Shown here: positions 45,299 through 53,433 of the stretch, in pieces
Layout: each line of letters opens with the position of its first letter
How positions within the stretch are numbered: the stretch's first letter is position 1
The notes under the pieces: model-generated
Told to the model about the DNA's origin: nothing
Seen by the model: the letters and a program-made list of their open reading frames with translations, nothing else
The model's database searches: none
Position numbers and translations under genes: made by a program
Assembly: GCF_000403435.2 (NCBI RefSeq)
Contig: NZ_KE159707.1
Span: 188,274 to 252,273 of the forward strand
Source: Oscillibacter sp. 1-3
GTDB lineage: Bacteria; Bacillota; Clostridia; Oscillospirales; Oscillospiraceae
Direction: 5' to 3'
Length of the DNA stretch: 64,000 nucleotides

Positions 45299-45967
45299 TC
45301 AGTCCGCCTCCCTCTCGTAATAAGTCACCCGTTCCACACCGGGGATCTCCGCCACCATCTCCCGCGTCACGGTGGAAACCCGCTGGTCCGTCTCCAGCAC
45401 CATCAGGGCAGCGCCGCCCCGGCGGTCCCGGCACAGGCTCATGTTGGCCACGTTCACCCGGAACTTGCTGAGCTCCCGGGCGATGGAGGCCAGGGTGCCG
45501 GGGATGTCGTGGTGGCGGACGATCAGGGTGTTGAAGTCGCCGGTGAAGTTCACATTCACGCCGTTGACCTGCTCCACCCGGATGCGCCCGCCGCCGGTGG
45601 AGGCCGCACGCAGCGCCAGCCGGTGTCCGTCCTCCGCCGTGATGTCCAGCACCGCCGTGTTAGGGTGGGCGCTGCGCAGCTGGACGGTGCGGAACGTGAA
45701 CTCCAGCCCCCGCTCCGCCGCGACGGCAAAGCTCCGGGGCACGTCCAGGTCGTCCGGCGTCATGCCCAGGAGCCCCGCCACCAGGGCCCTGTCCGTGCCG
45801 TGGCCCCGGCCCGTCTCGGCGAAGGAGCCGTACAGGCCGATCTCCGCCCGGACAGGCGTACCGTCCAGCAGCGTCCGGGCCATCCGCCCGATGCGCACCG
45901 CCCCCGCCGTGTGAGAACTGGAGGGCCCCACCATCACCGGGCCCAGAATATCAAAAATATCCAACAT
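45299..45967 (-). CDS. sdaAB: L-serine dehydratase, beta chain
   Basis: 222 residues from MLDIFDILGPVMVGPSSSHT with GGAAAGGAAGAT upstream; the open frame extends further up without typical sequence. GPSSSHTAGAVRIGRMART is the SDH_beta signature and the C-terminal third is an ACT domain (TLIVRHHDIPGTLASIARE, VNVANMSLCRDRRGGAALMV) that may bind serine. Directly followed by sdaAA. Confidence 0.95.
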   Translation of the reverse strand: MLDIFDILGPVMVGPSSSHTAGAVRIGRMARTLLDGTPVRAEIGLYGSFAETGRGHGTDRALVAGLLGMTPDDLDVPRSFAVAAERGLEFTFRTVQLRSAHPNTAVLDITAEDGHRLALRAASTGGGRIRVEQVNGVNVNFTGDFNTLIVRHHDIPGTLASIARELSKFRVNVANMSLCRDRRGGAALMVLETDQRVSTVTREMVAEIPGVERVTYYEREAD

Positions 45968-46071
45968 CGCACATCTTCCTTTCCTTGCCGGCGCCGTTTT
46001 TTCAGCGTACCACACCGGCTTTGTTTTCACAAGTCCAGACCGTATTGGAAAGCGTCCGGCCGCGCATTTTG

Positions 46072-46221
46072 GGCCTTGTTTGGCAAATGCGCGGCGGCGA
46101 GAGTTTTCTCGCCGGACAGAGCAAAAGACTCGTGGGAATACTCTTTGTATTTCAAGAATTTTTACGCGGCACGGCGAAAAGATCCGCCGTCTGGGCCTTT
46201 TGACCTTTTTCAGACAAAGCC
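46072..46221. repeat. 150 bp inverted-repeat element, diverged (copy D)
   Basis: Ends GGCCTTGTTTGGCAAA and TTTTTCAGACAAAGCC are inverted repeats like those of copies A-C. Interior: CGGCGAGAGTTTTCTCGCCG hairpin, TATTTCAAGAATTTTTACGC, CGGCGAAAAGATCCGCCG. It links the 160 bp family with the more diverged members at 298, 44282 and 51573. Between sdaAB and the DegV gene. Confidence 0.75.
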
Positions 46222-46243
46222 TGTTCTCTGCGCTCTCCGGCCG

Positions 46244-46272
46244 AAAAAAACGGGACGCCTTCCGGCATCCCG
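46244..46272 (-). terminator. Terminator of the DegV gene
   Basis: On the minus strand CGGGATGCC-GGAA-GGCGTCCCG is followed by a run of seven T. Confidence 0.8.
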
Positions 46273-46282
46273 CTCGATATTC

Positions 46283-47149
46283 TCAGTCCAGCACCTGCAC
46301 GGCGGCTCCCAGCACGCCGTCGCCGATGTAGACGCTGAGCGTGCCGTCGATCTCGCCCTCCCAGATGTGGTCGTAGTCCGGCAGGGCGGTCATCAGCCGC
46401 TGGCGCACGGTCTCCATCTCCGCAGGAGCGCCGCCGTTGGCCACCGCCAGATTGTACCGCTTATGTTCGCCGCAGGCCTTCACCGCCATGGCCACCAGCT
46501 TGTCCATCACCTGGCTGCGGCCCCGCACCTTGGCCACGGACTGCAGCTGCCCGTCGGGGGCGAAGGTGATGATGGGCTTGATCTGCAGCAGCGTCCCCGC
46601 CGTGGCGGTGACCTTGCCGATGCGCCCGCCCTTCATCAGGTACTCCAGGGTGTCCACCGAGAAGAAGGGATGGGACCCGGCAATCAGCTGAGGCACCCGC
46701 CGCTCCGTCAGCTCCTCCCACTCCATGCCGCCGCGGATGTCCTCCGCCAGCTGGAGGAGGGTCATCCCCATGCCAAGGGACCCGCTGAGGGAGTCGTACA
46801 CCTTCACCGGCAGCATTCCCCGGCACTCCTCGCCGATCAGGCGCACCAGGTTGTAGGTGCCGGAGAGACCGCTGGAGAGCATCACGGCGATCACGCCGTC
46901 ATACCCGTCCATGACGATCTGGCGCAGGGTCTTTTCGATGTCCTCCCCGGAGGGCAGCGAGGTTTGCGGCAGCTCGCCGGCGCGCAGGCGGGTGTAAATG
47001 TCCCCCCCGAAGATGTCCACGCCGTCGGAGTACTCCCCGTCGGCGCACAAAATCCGCAGCGGCACCCGGTAGATATGGTTCTCCTCCGCCAGACGGGGGG
47101 ACAGGTCGGCGCAGGAGTCCGTCAGCAGGGCGATCTTTTGTGGAATCAT
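46283..47149 (-). CDS. DegV family fatty-acid-binding protein
   Basis: 288 residues. IALLTDSCADLSPRLAEENH at the N-terminus, PQTSLPSGEDIEKTLRQ, VIAVMLSSGLSGTYN (the SSxLSGTY motif) and YLMKGGRIGKV are the DegV hallmarks. DegV/FakB proteins bind fatty acids and present them to the FakA kinase for use in phospholipid synthesis; no fakA is near. Start with GGAGATGACTT upstream. A T7 terminator follows. Confidence 0.93.
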   Translation of the reverse strand: MIPQKIALLTDSCADLSPRLAEENHIYRVPLRILCADGEYSDGVDIFGGDIYTRLRAGELPQTSLPSGEDIEKTLRQIVMDGYDGVIAVMLSSGLSGTYNLVRLIGEECRGMLPVKVYDSLSGSLGMGMTLLQLAEDIRGGMEWEELTERRVPQLIAGSHPFFSVDTLEYLMKGGRIGKVTATAGTLLQIKPIITFAPDGQLQSVAKVRGRSQVMDKLVAMAVKACGEHKRYNLAVANGGAPAEMETVRQRLMTALPDYDHIWEGEIDGTLSVYIGDGVLGAAVQVLD

Positions 47150-47262
47150 AAGTCATCTCCAGTTTCAAGCAAAAAATGGTATTGCAACGATTATCGCACA
47201 AACGAATGGAAACTGCAAGAGGGAAAAGCGTGGTCCTTCTATAAAAAACGCTTCCGACGGTT

Positions 47263-48027
47263 TTGGCAGGTGCGCAGGCGCGGGCGGAGCTCCGGCCGGC
47301 GGAGAGCCTGGAAGAGCCGGCTTTGACGCTGGCGGGGCGGGCCCTGTCCTCCTCCGTTCTGGTACACGGCGGCGGCTTTGAGACAGGCGCCGACCTGGAG
47401 GCGGTTTTCCGGGCCTGCGGCTTTGAGGCGGAGGTCCCCTTTTACGAGTACGGCGGCCCGGACGGCAGCCCTCAGCTGACGCTGTGGTACAACGCGGCGG
47501 CGGAGACCGGGGTGGGCATCCGCTACCGGTATTCGGAGGACGGGGACCCGGTTTTGTACGGCTTCGGCTTTCAGGGACTCTCTTTGGCGGAGGGAGACTG
47601 CCGGTGGAAAGAGGACCTCACCGCGCCGCCGGAGGCGGTGCTCCAGGGGGTGGAGGATGTGGAGGAGGAGCGGACATATGACGAAGCGGGCCGCCTGACG
47701 GCGTTTTCCTCCTCCGGGCGGCTGGACGAGCCGGGACATGAGGAGGAGCGGGTCTGGATCTATTGCCTTGCGTGGACCTATGATGAGGGCGGCGTGCTCC
47801 GGCGCGGGAGCTTCGGACAAAATCCCATGCTGTTTGGGACCACCGGGTCCTCCCGGGAGTTCTTCTGTGACGAAGCGGGCCGGCTGTGCTATGAGCGGGC
47901 CTATATCACCCACGGCAGTCTGGACTGCTACTACATCTACGAGGGAGAGAACGCTGCTCCGGCCTATGGTCTCTCTCTGGACGACAACCTGGGGACCTGG
48001 TTTCCGGAGATGGCGCGCTATTTCTGA
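47263..48027 (+). CDS. Hypothetical protein, start uncertain
   Basis: The frame is open from 47245; the first start is a TTG at 47263 without a good ribosome site, so the true N-terminus may be lost. About 254 residues, acidic, with RYRYSEDGDPVLYGFGF, EERTYDEAGRLTAFSSSGRL, IYCLAWTYDEGGVLRR and FCDEAGRLCYERAY. The TYDEAGRL/EAGRL pieces resemble RHS/YD-type repeats, but only faintly. No signal peptide is visible from this start. I do not recognise a family. Confidence 0.55.
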   Translation: MAGAQARAELRPAESLEEPALTLAGRALSSSVLVHGGGFETGADLEAVFRACGFEAEVPFYEYGGPDGSPQLTLWYNAAAETGVGIRYRYSEDGDPVLYGFGFQGLSLAEGDCRWKEDLTAPPEAVLQGVEDVEEERTYDEAGRLTAFSSSGRLDEPGHEEERVWIYCLAWTYDEGGVLRRGSFGQNPMLFGTTGSSREFFCDEAGRLCYERAYITHGSLDCYYIYEGENAAPAYGLSLDDNLGTWFPEMARYF

Positions 48028-48063
48028 AAATGGAAATCCCTTTTCTTTTTCGGCGAAAAGGGG

Positions 48064-48069
48064 TATAAT
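48064..48069 (+). promoter_or_regulatory. Candidate -10 box for the NUDIX-DUF3783-DUF523 cluster
   Basis: TATAAT about 26 bp before the GTG start, so the transcript leader would be very short. The -35 box is not clear. Confidence 0.5.
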
Positions 48070-48094
48070 GGAAAAACAAAGGAGGGGATGCCCC

Positions 48095-48565
48095 GTGCTG
48101 AACTCGACGCTGTGCTACCTGGAGCGGGGGGACGAGTACCTGATGCTCCACCGGGTCAAAAAAAAGAACGACCTGAACCGCGACAAGTGGATCGGCGTGG
48201 GCGGCAAGTGCGAGGAGGGGGAGAGCCCCGAGGACTGCGTCCTCCGGGAGACCCGGGAGGAGACGGGGCTGACGCTGACGGACTTTCGCTACCGCGGGCT
48301 TGTGACCTTTGTCTCCGACCAGGCGCCAACGGAGTATATGCACCTCTTCACCGCCTCGGCGTGGACAGGCGCGCCCATCCCCTGCGGCGAGGGGGAGCTG
48401 GCCTGGATCAAAAAGGCGGCGCTCCGGTCCCTGCCCATGTGGGCGGGGGATCAGATTTTTTTGGACCTGCTGGAGGCGGGCGGGCCCTTTTTCTCGCTGA
48501 AACTGCAATACCAGGGGGAGAAGCTGTCCGGAGCATGGCTGAACGGACAGCCGTTGAAAACGTGA
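48095..48565 (+). CDS. NUDIX hydrolase (8-oxo-dGTP diphosphatase-like)
   Basis: 156 residues from a GTG with GGAGGGG upstream. The Nudix box is GVGGKCEEGESPEDCVLRET-REETGL (GX5EX7REUXEEXGU, with the usual Glu residues). N-terminal LCYLERGDEYLMLHRVKKKN-DLNRDKWIGVGGK fits the MutT/YtkD subgroup that sanitises oxidised nucleotides. Forms a cluster with the two following genes (gaps of 13 and 9 bp). Confidence 0.9.
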   Translation: MLNSTLCYLERGDEYLMLHRVKKKNDLNRDKWIGVGGKCEEGESPEDCVLRETREETGLTLTDFRYRGLVTFVSDQAPTEYMHLFTASAWTGAPIPCGEGELAWIKKAALRSLPMWAGDQIFLDLLEAGGPFFSLKLQYQGEKLSGAWLNGQPLKT

Positions 48566-48578
48566 GGAGGCAATTTGC

Positions 48579-48947
48579 ATGGCCGGAAAGATACTGCTGT
48601 TCGGATTTGAGGACCTGCCCGCCATCCTGGCGGTGAGCGCTGCGGCGGAGCCCTTCGGGGCGGAGGCGGTGCCCGTGGCCCGGGGGGACTACGGCCGGCC
48701 CATCGCCGCCCTGGCGGGGCTGGAGGGCGGCGCCGGGGTCCCCTATGCCGGCGGGCCTCTGGGGGGACGGATGATGGTGCTCTGCGGCCTGGAGGACCGC
48801 CTTGCGGCGCTGCTGCCGGTTCTGGCCCAGGCCGGGGCGGGGCCAGACTGCCTCAAGGCGGTGCTGACGGACCACAACCGGGGCTGGAACGCCCTGCGCC
48901 TGTTCGAGGAGCTCAGCCGGGAGCGGCGGGCCCTCTCGGGAAAGTGA
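48579..48947 (+). CDS. DUF3783 family protein
   Basis: 122 residues, GGAGG upstream. KILLFGFEDLPAILAVSAAA at the N-terminus, GGRMMVLCGLEDRLAALLPV in the middle and CLKAVLTDHNRGWNALRLFE at the end match DUF3783 as I know it. No catalytic motif seen. Same cluster as the NUDIX and DUF523 genes. Confidence 0.75.
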   Translation: MAGKILLFGFEDLPAILAVSAAAEPFGAEAVPVARGDYGRPIAALAGLEGGAGVPYAGGPLGGRMMVLCGLEDRLAALLPVLAQAGAGPDCLKAVLTDHNRGWNALRLFEELSRERRALSGK

Positions 48948-48956
48948 GGCGGGGCC

Positions 48957-49388
48957 ATGAAGCTGCTGGTGTCCGCATGCCTCCTGGGGACCTGCTGCCG
49001 GTACGACGGCGCGTCCAAGGCGCATCCCCTGGCAGAACGGCTGGCGGAGCGGCATACGCTGGTGCCCGTCTGCCCGGAGCAGCTGGGGGGACTGCCCACG
49101 CCCCGCCCCCCGGCGGAGCGGAGGGGGGACCGGGTGGTGACCGGAGATGGGGCCGACGTGACGGAGCAGTACCGCCGGGGCGCGGAGGAGGCCCTCCGCC
49201 TGTGCCGCATGCTGGGGTGCGGGGCCGCGGTGCTGAAAGAGCGCAGCCCCTCCTGCGGCCGCGGGGAAATCTATGACGGAACCTTTTCCGGGACTCTCGC
49301 CGCCGGGGACGGCGTGACGGCGGCACTGCTGGCGTCCCACGGCGTTCCGGTGTACGGAGAATCCCGCATTGAGGAGCTGCTGAAATGA
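48957..49388 (+). CDS. DUF523 family protein (TudS-like desulfidase)
   Basis: 143 residues. LLVSACLLGTCCRYDGASK, VPVCPEQLGGLPTPRPPAE and LKERSPSCGRGEIYDGTF carry the conserved Cys residues (ACLLG-CRYDG, CPEQLGGL, SPSCG) of DUF523. Characterised members bind a [4Fe-4S] cluster and remove sulfur from 2-thiouracil. The three Cys needed for the cluster are all present. The next transcription unit is a uracil/xanthine-type permease, which fits a pyrimidine link. Confidence 0.88.
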   Translation: MKLLVSACLLGTCCRYDGASKAHPLAERLAERHTLVPVCPEQLGGLPTPRPPAERRGDRVVTGDGADVTEQYRRGAEEALRLCRMLGCGAAVLKERSPSCGRGEIYDGTFSGTLAAGDGVTAALLASHGVPVYGESRIEELLK

Positions 49389-49459
49389 AAGAGGGCGGCC
49401 TCTGTCATTTTTTACAATTTTCAGGGGATATTTTCTGCCCGGTTCGTTTGAAAACGGGC

Positions 49460-49488
49460 TTGTGCCGGGGAATGGTTTTCTGTATAAT
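49460..49488 (+). promoter_or_regulatory. Promoter of the NCS2 permease unit
   Basis: TTGTGC (49460-49465), 17-nt spacer, TATAAT (49483-49488); 31 bp upstream of the leader ORF. Confidence 0.7.
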
Positions 49489-49518
49489 TGATAAAAATAA
49501 TGAAGAGGAGGGGATACC

Positions 49519-49587
49519 ATGCTGAAAGCGGTGAAAAGTGCGGCGGTGGTTTCTCTCCTTTCCATTTTTGGCGTTTCCCTTTTCTGA
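49519..49587 (+). CDS. 22-residue leader ORF before the permease
   Basis: Perfect AGGAGG-GGATACC ribosome site, ATG, 22 codons, TGA. The peptide is Lys-containing at the start (MLKAVKSAAV) and hydrophobic after (VSLLSIFGVSLF). The stop lies directly against the terminator hairpin at 49589. Either a leader peptide whose translation controls termination, or a tiny membrane peptide. Confidence 0.6.
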   Translation: MLKAVKSAAVVSLLSIFGVSLF

Positions 49588-49588
49588 C

Positions 49589-49612
49589 CGGCTTTGGAGC
49601 CGGTATTTTTTT
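49589..49612 (+). terminator. Intrinsic terminator/attenuator before the permease
   Basis: CCGGCT-TTGG-AGCCGG followed by TATTTTTTT. It lies between the promoter and the permease gene, so readthrough must be controlled. Confidence 0.8.
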
Positions 49613-49650
49613 GCACCAAAATCAGCGGAACAAATGAGAGGAGAGAATCT

Positions 49651-51021
49651 ATGAAAGAGACCAACAGCACCGCCCCCATCCGGGACGCCCGCACGCTGGG
49701 CGTGCCCAGGATGCTGATCCTGGGCCTCCAGCACATGTTCGCCATGTTCGGCGCCACGGTTCTGGTGCCCATCCTGGTGAACTCCTACGGCCTGCCCCTG
49801 TCCATCCAGACCACCCTGTTTTTCGCCGGTATCGGCACGCTGTTCTTCCACGTCTGCACCCGGATGAAGGTCCCCGCCTTCCTGGGGTCCTCCTTCGCCT
49901 TCCTGGGCGGCTTTGCCGCCGTGGCGGGGCTGGACAGCGGCATCTACGCGGGGATGGACCCCGCCGGGAAGCTGCAGTACGCCTGCGGCGGCATCGTGGT
50001 GGCGGGCCTTTTGTACGTGGCGCTGGCCCTGATTATCAAGGCCGTGGGCGTCCACAAGGTGATGCACTACCTGCCCCCAGTGGTCACCGGGCCCATCATC
50101 ATCCTCATCGGACTGAATCTGGCGCCCTCCGCCGTGAACAACGCCTCCACCTGCTGGTGGCTGGCCCTGGTAGCCATGGTCATCATAGTGGCGGCCAACA
50201 TCTGGGGAAAGGGCATGATCAAGATCATCCCCATCCTGCTGGGCGTGGTGGGGTCCTACGTGGTGGCCCTGGCGGCCGGGAAGGTGGATTTCTCCGCCCT
50301 GGACATCAGCGGCCTCACCGGCGGCCTGACCCCCATTCTGGGCCTTCAGCCCTTCTTCACCGACTTCGGCGGCTCCATCGCCAAGTTTGACATCTCCTCC
50401 ATCCTGGTGATGGCCCCCATCGCCCTGGCCGCCATGATGGAGCACATCGGCGATATGTCCGCCATCTCCGCCACCGTGGGGGAGAACTTCATCGAGGACC
50501 CGGGCCTGCACCGCACCCTCATCGGCGACGGCATCGCCACCTCCCTCTCCGCCATCTTCGGCGGCCCCGCCAACACCACCTACGGCGAGAACACCGGCGT
50601 GCTGGTCCTCTCCCGGGTGTATGACCCCCGGGTGATCCGCCTGGCGGCCGTCTATGCCTTGGTGCTGTCCTTCTCCCCCGCCTTCGCGGTGCTGGTGAAC
50701 ACCATGCCCGCGGCCATCGTGGGCGGCGTCAGCTTCATCCTCTACGGCATGATCTCCGCCATCGGCGTGCGGAACGTGGTGGAGAACCGGGTGGACTTCA
50801 CCAACTCCCGGAACCTCATCATCGCCGCCGTGATTCTGGTGTGCGGTCTGGGCTTCACCGGCGGGCTGACCTTCACCGTGGGGGGCGTGTCCATCACCCT
50901 CACCAGTTTGGCCATCGCGGCCATCGCCGGCATCGCGCTCAACGCCGTTCTCCCCGGCAACGACTTCCAGTTCGGCCAGAGCGAGGGCGCGGACACCGCC
51001 GCCTCCCTGGGGCGGTATTGA
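49651..51021 (+). CDS. uraA: NCS2 nucleobase:cation symporter (uracil/xanthine permease)
   Basis: 456 residues, AGAGGAGAG upstream, about 14 membrane spans. LGLQHMFAMFGATVLVPILV is the family signature near the N-terminus, GSSFAFLGGFAAVAG, HYLPPVVTGPIIILIGLNLA, and MMEHIGDMSAISATVGENFI where the EHIGD Glu binds the base, then FGGPANTTYGENTGVLVLSR, NTTYGEN as in UraA. The pattern is closer to uracil than xanthine carriers. Controlled by the attenuator just upstream. The preceding gene codes for a possible thiouracil desulfidase. Confidence 0.92.
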   Translation: MKETNSTAPIRDARTLGVPRMLILGLQHMFAMFGATVLVPILVNSYGLPLSIQTTLFFAGIGTLFFHVCTRMKVPAFLGSSFAFLGGFAAVAGLDSGIYAGMDPAGKLQYACGGIVVAGLLYVALALIIKAVGVHKVMHYLPPVVTGPIIILIGLNLAPSAVNNASTCWWLALVAMVIIVAANIWGKGMIKIIPILLGVVGSYVVALAAGKVDFSALDISGLTGGLTPILGLQPFFTDFGGSIAKFDISSILVMAPIALAAMMEHIGDMSAISATVGENFIEDPGLHRTLIGDGIATSLSAIFGGPANTTYGENTGVLVLSRVYDPRVIRLAAVYALVLSFSPAFAVLVNTMPAAIVGGVSFILYGMISAIGVRNVVENRVDFTNSRNLIIAAVILVCGLGFTGGLTFTVGGVSITLTSLAIAAIAGIALNAVLPGNDFQFGQSEGADTAASLGRY

Positions 51022-51051
51022 TCTCCCGCGCCGATTTCCGATACAGACAAA

Positions 51052-51084
51052 GCCGCCCCGGAGAGCGTGTCTCTCCGGGGCGGC
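51052..51084 (+). terminator. Terminator of the permease gene
   Basis: GCCGCCCCGGAGAG-CGTGT-CTCTCCGGGGCGGC; no long T-run. Confidence 0.65.
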
Positions 51085-51541
51085 CAACAGTCGGGCCGGC
51101 AGGGCCATTCCGTGACGCCCTGCCGCTCCTGCAGCCTCTGGATTCCCGCCTGCTGCAGCCAGCCCTGCAGCTTTTTGATGGGAAAGCCGGTGAAGGTATA
51201 CGATTCTCCCCCCGGCGCCAAATTGTCACAGTGGCAATGCACAAAAGGAGTTTCCCCACGGTAAAGCCTCTTATCTCTGAGCGTTTCAGCTCAAATTCCC
51301 GATAGCTCCGGACTCTCCGGTCGGTCACATAGACTGTGGCATGCCAACATTGGCAGGAGTTCAGCACTCCCACAGGCTCCCGGCAGGAAAAAGTCCCCGG
51401 CCGATCAGCGCTTCCCCCGGGCTGAGCCGAATGTCTGCCATAAACAGTTACCTCCAGCGTATAAATAGGATCAAGCCGCTCCGTCCGCCGCGGCGCCATG
51501 ATAAACTCCATGGCTTTGCGGGTATTCCGATGTTCAGACAT
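51085..51541 (-). other. Possible decayed ORF, not recognised
   Basis: A minus-strand frame opens MSEHRNTRKAMEFI and keeps some protein character (VTDRRVRSYREFELKRSEI), then a better-looking stretch continues in another frame (TFTGFPIKKLQGWLQQAG). It may be a frameshifted small gene. No family recognised. Confidence 0.3.
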
Positions 51542-51572
51542 CCGAAAAGTCCCCGGTCTTTCCCTCTGGCGG

Positions 51573-51700
51573 AGGCTCTTTGAACAATGGAAAAACGCCG
51601 TCTTGGCGGATCTCTTTCCGCCAAGACGGCGCCGCTTTTTTGAAATCCTTCAGGATTCCTGCGCCAAATCGCCATTCTGCCGATTTTCAGAAGCTGTACC
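51573..51700 (+). repeat. Diverged inverted-repeat family member with a strong hairpin
   Basis: CGCCGTCTTGGCGG-ATCTCTTT-CCGCCAAGACGGCG (51596-51631) then GCTTTTTTG, TTGAAATCCTTCAGGATTCC, CTGCG. The GGCGGATC...TTTCCGCC and TTGAAATCC...AGGATTCC boxes match the elements at 298 and 44282. It can also serve as a terminator. Confidence 0.5.
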
Positions 51701-51869
51701 AATCGCCCCTGTTATCATTTGATTATAATACACGTCCCCAGCCGCCGCAAGGGGGAGATTTCCCGACCTCTTGCCTGTTTACAGAGGAAGAAAAATGTGG
51801 TATCATCATAGCCGCGAACAAGATCGGGAGGCCGCCGGGCGCGGCGGCTCTTTTGAAGGAGGCGGAACC

Positions 51870-52874
51870 ATGAGCCGTGCAACGGTGCTGGAATTGCTGC
51901 GGGACGGGGAGGGCGCGTTTCTCTCCGGCGAGGAGCTGAGCCGCCGGCTGGGCCTCAGCCGCGCCGCGGTATGGAAAGCGGTGGACGCCCTGCGCAGGGA
52001 GGGCTATGTCATCGAGGCCCGCACGGGCCTGGGGTACCGCCTGGCTGCCGTGCCGGACGCCATGACCGAGGCGGAAATCCGCAGCTTCCTGGGCAAAACT
52101 GCGGTGGTGGGCCGGGAGCTGCGGTGCTTCGATACGCTGGACTCCACCAACATCCGGGCCAAGCAGCTGGCCCAGGAGGGCGCGCCGGACGGCGCCGTGG
52201 TGACGGCGGACCTTCAGACCGCCGGACGGGGGCGGATGGACCGCTCCTTCCAGTCCCCCAGGGGCAAGGGCGTGTACCTGACGGCGCTGCTGCGGCCCCA
52301 TCTCCCGCCGGAGCGGCTGCTGCCGGTGACGGCTATGGCAGGCGTTGCGGTGTGCGACGCGGTGGAGGAGCTCTGCGGCGTCCGCCCGGGGCTGAAGTGG
52401 CCCAACGACCCGGTGCTGGGGGGCAGGAAGCTCTGCGGCATTTTGACGGAGCTCTCCCTGGAGGGGGAGACGGGCCGGGTGCAGTACCTGGTGCTGGGCA
52501 TCGGCGTCAACGTGGGGCAGACGGCGGAGGACTTCTCCCCGGAGGTGGCGGAGGTGGCGACCTCCCTCTCCATGGCCCTGGGGCGGAGCGTGTCCCGTCC
52601 GGCCCTGGCGGCGGCGGAGATCCGGGCGCTGGATAAGCTGTACGCCAGCCTGCTGGCGGGGGACCTGTCGGCGTATCTGGAGGCCTACCGGCGAGACTGC
52701 GTGAACCTGGGCAGAACCGTGCAGCTGATCTCGCCGGACGGCGCCCGGGAGACCGCCCAGGCCCTGGACATCAACCGTGAATTCAGCCTGGTGGTGCGGA
52801 CTGAGGCGGGCGAGACGAAGACCGTCCGCTCCGGCGAGGTGTCCGTCCGGGGTATGTACGGATACACCGAGTGA
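51870..52874 (+). CDS. birA: Bifunctional biotin operon repressor / biotin-protein ligase
   Basis: 334 residues from MSRATVLELLRDGEG with GAAGGAGG upstream. N-terminal HTH: FLSGEELSRRLGLSRAAVWK-AVDALRREGYVIEARTGLGY. Ligase domain: DTLDSTNIRAKQLA, TADLQTAGRGRMDRSFQSPR (the biotinyl-AMP loop GRGRMDR), LKWPNDPVLGGRKLCGILTE and GIGVNVGQT. The C-terminal SH3-like domain ends SGEVSVRGMYGYTE. It attaches biotin to carboxylases and, with biotinyl-AMP, represses biotin genes. No biotin gene is adjacent. The chromate transporter genes begin 16 bp downstream. Confidence 0.95.
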   Translation: MSRATVLELLRDGEGAFLSGEELSRRLGLSRAAVWKAVDALRREGYVIEARTGLGYRLAAVPDAMTEAEIRSFLGKTAVVGRELRCFDTLDSTNIRAKQLAQEGAPDGAVVTADLQTAGRGRMDRSFQSPRGKGVYLTALLRPHLPPERLLPVTAMAGVAVCDAVEELCGVRPGLKWPNDPVLGGRKLCGILTELSLEGETGRVQYLVLGIGVNVGQTAEDFSPEVAEVATSLSMALGRSVSRPALAAAEIRALDKLYASLLAGDLSAYLEAYRRDCVNLGRTVQLISPDGARETAQALDINREFSLVVRTEAGETKTVRSGEVSVRGMYGYTE

Positions 52875-52890
52875 GAATGGAGGCAATATT

Positions 52891-53433
52891 TTGAAACTTC
52901 TTTGGGAACTGTTTTGGACCTTTGCCAAAATGGGCGCCATCACCTTCGGCGGCGGCATGGCCATGCTGCCTATCCTACAGCGTGAGGTGGTGGAGAACAA
53001 GCGCTGGGCCACCGAGGAGGAGCTGACGGACTACTATGCCATCGGCCAGTGCACCCCCGGCATCATCGCGGTGAACACCGCCACGTTTATCGGCCAGAAG
53101 TGCGGCGGCACGGCGGGGGGCATCCTGGCCACTCTGGGGGTGGTATTTCCGTCCCTTGTCATCATCTCCATCCTGGCAGGCCTGATTACCAACTTTGCCC
53201 ACCTGGCTTGGGTCAAAAACGCCTTTGCCGGCATTCAAGTGTGCGTGTGCGTGCTGATCTTCAACGCGGTGATTAAGCTGCTGAAAAAGTCCGTGGTGGA
53301 TAAGCGCACAGCGGCCATTTTCCTGCTGGTGCTGGCGGGGGGACTGTTCCTGAACCTGTCCCCGGTGTGGTTCGTCGTCGCGGCGGCCCTGGCGGGCATC
53401 CTCCTGAAAAATCTGGAGGTGAGGAAATCATGA
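52891..53433 (+). CDS. chrA: Chromate transporter, first half (short-chain CHR)
   Basis: 180 residues from a TTG with GGAGG upstream. FWTFAKMGAITFGGGMAMLP is the CHR signature; ATEEELTDYYAIGQCTPGII-AVNTATFIGQKCGG follows. Six membrane spans. In Firmicutes CHR is often made as two separate halves that join in the membrane. The stop overlaps the next ATG (ATCATGA). Physiological substrate may be chromate/sulfate-like anions; unknown here. Confidence 0.9.
   Translation: MKLLWELFWTFAKMGAITFGGGMAMLPILQREVVENKRWATEEELTDYYAIGQCTPGIIAVNTATFIGQKCGGTAGGILATLGVVFPSLVIISILAGLITNFAHLAWVKNAFAGIQVCVCVLIFNAVIKLLKKSVVDKRTAAIFLLVLAGGLFLNLSPVWFVVAAALAGILLKNLEVRKS

Noticed and set aside
45155-47326. A 723-codon plus-strand frame across sdaAA/sdaAB and degV
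   Set aside because: It runs antisense through three recognisable genes and an intergenic element; no protein-like features.
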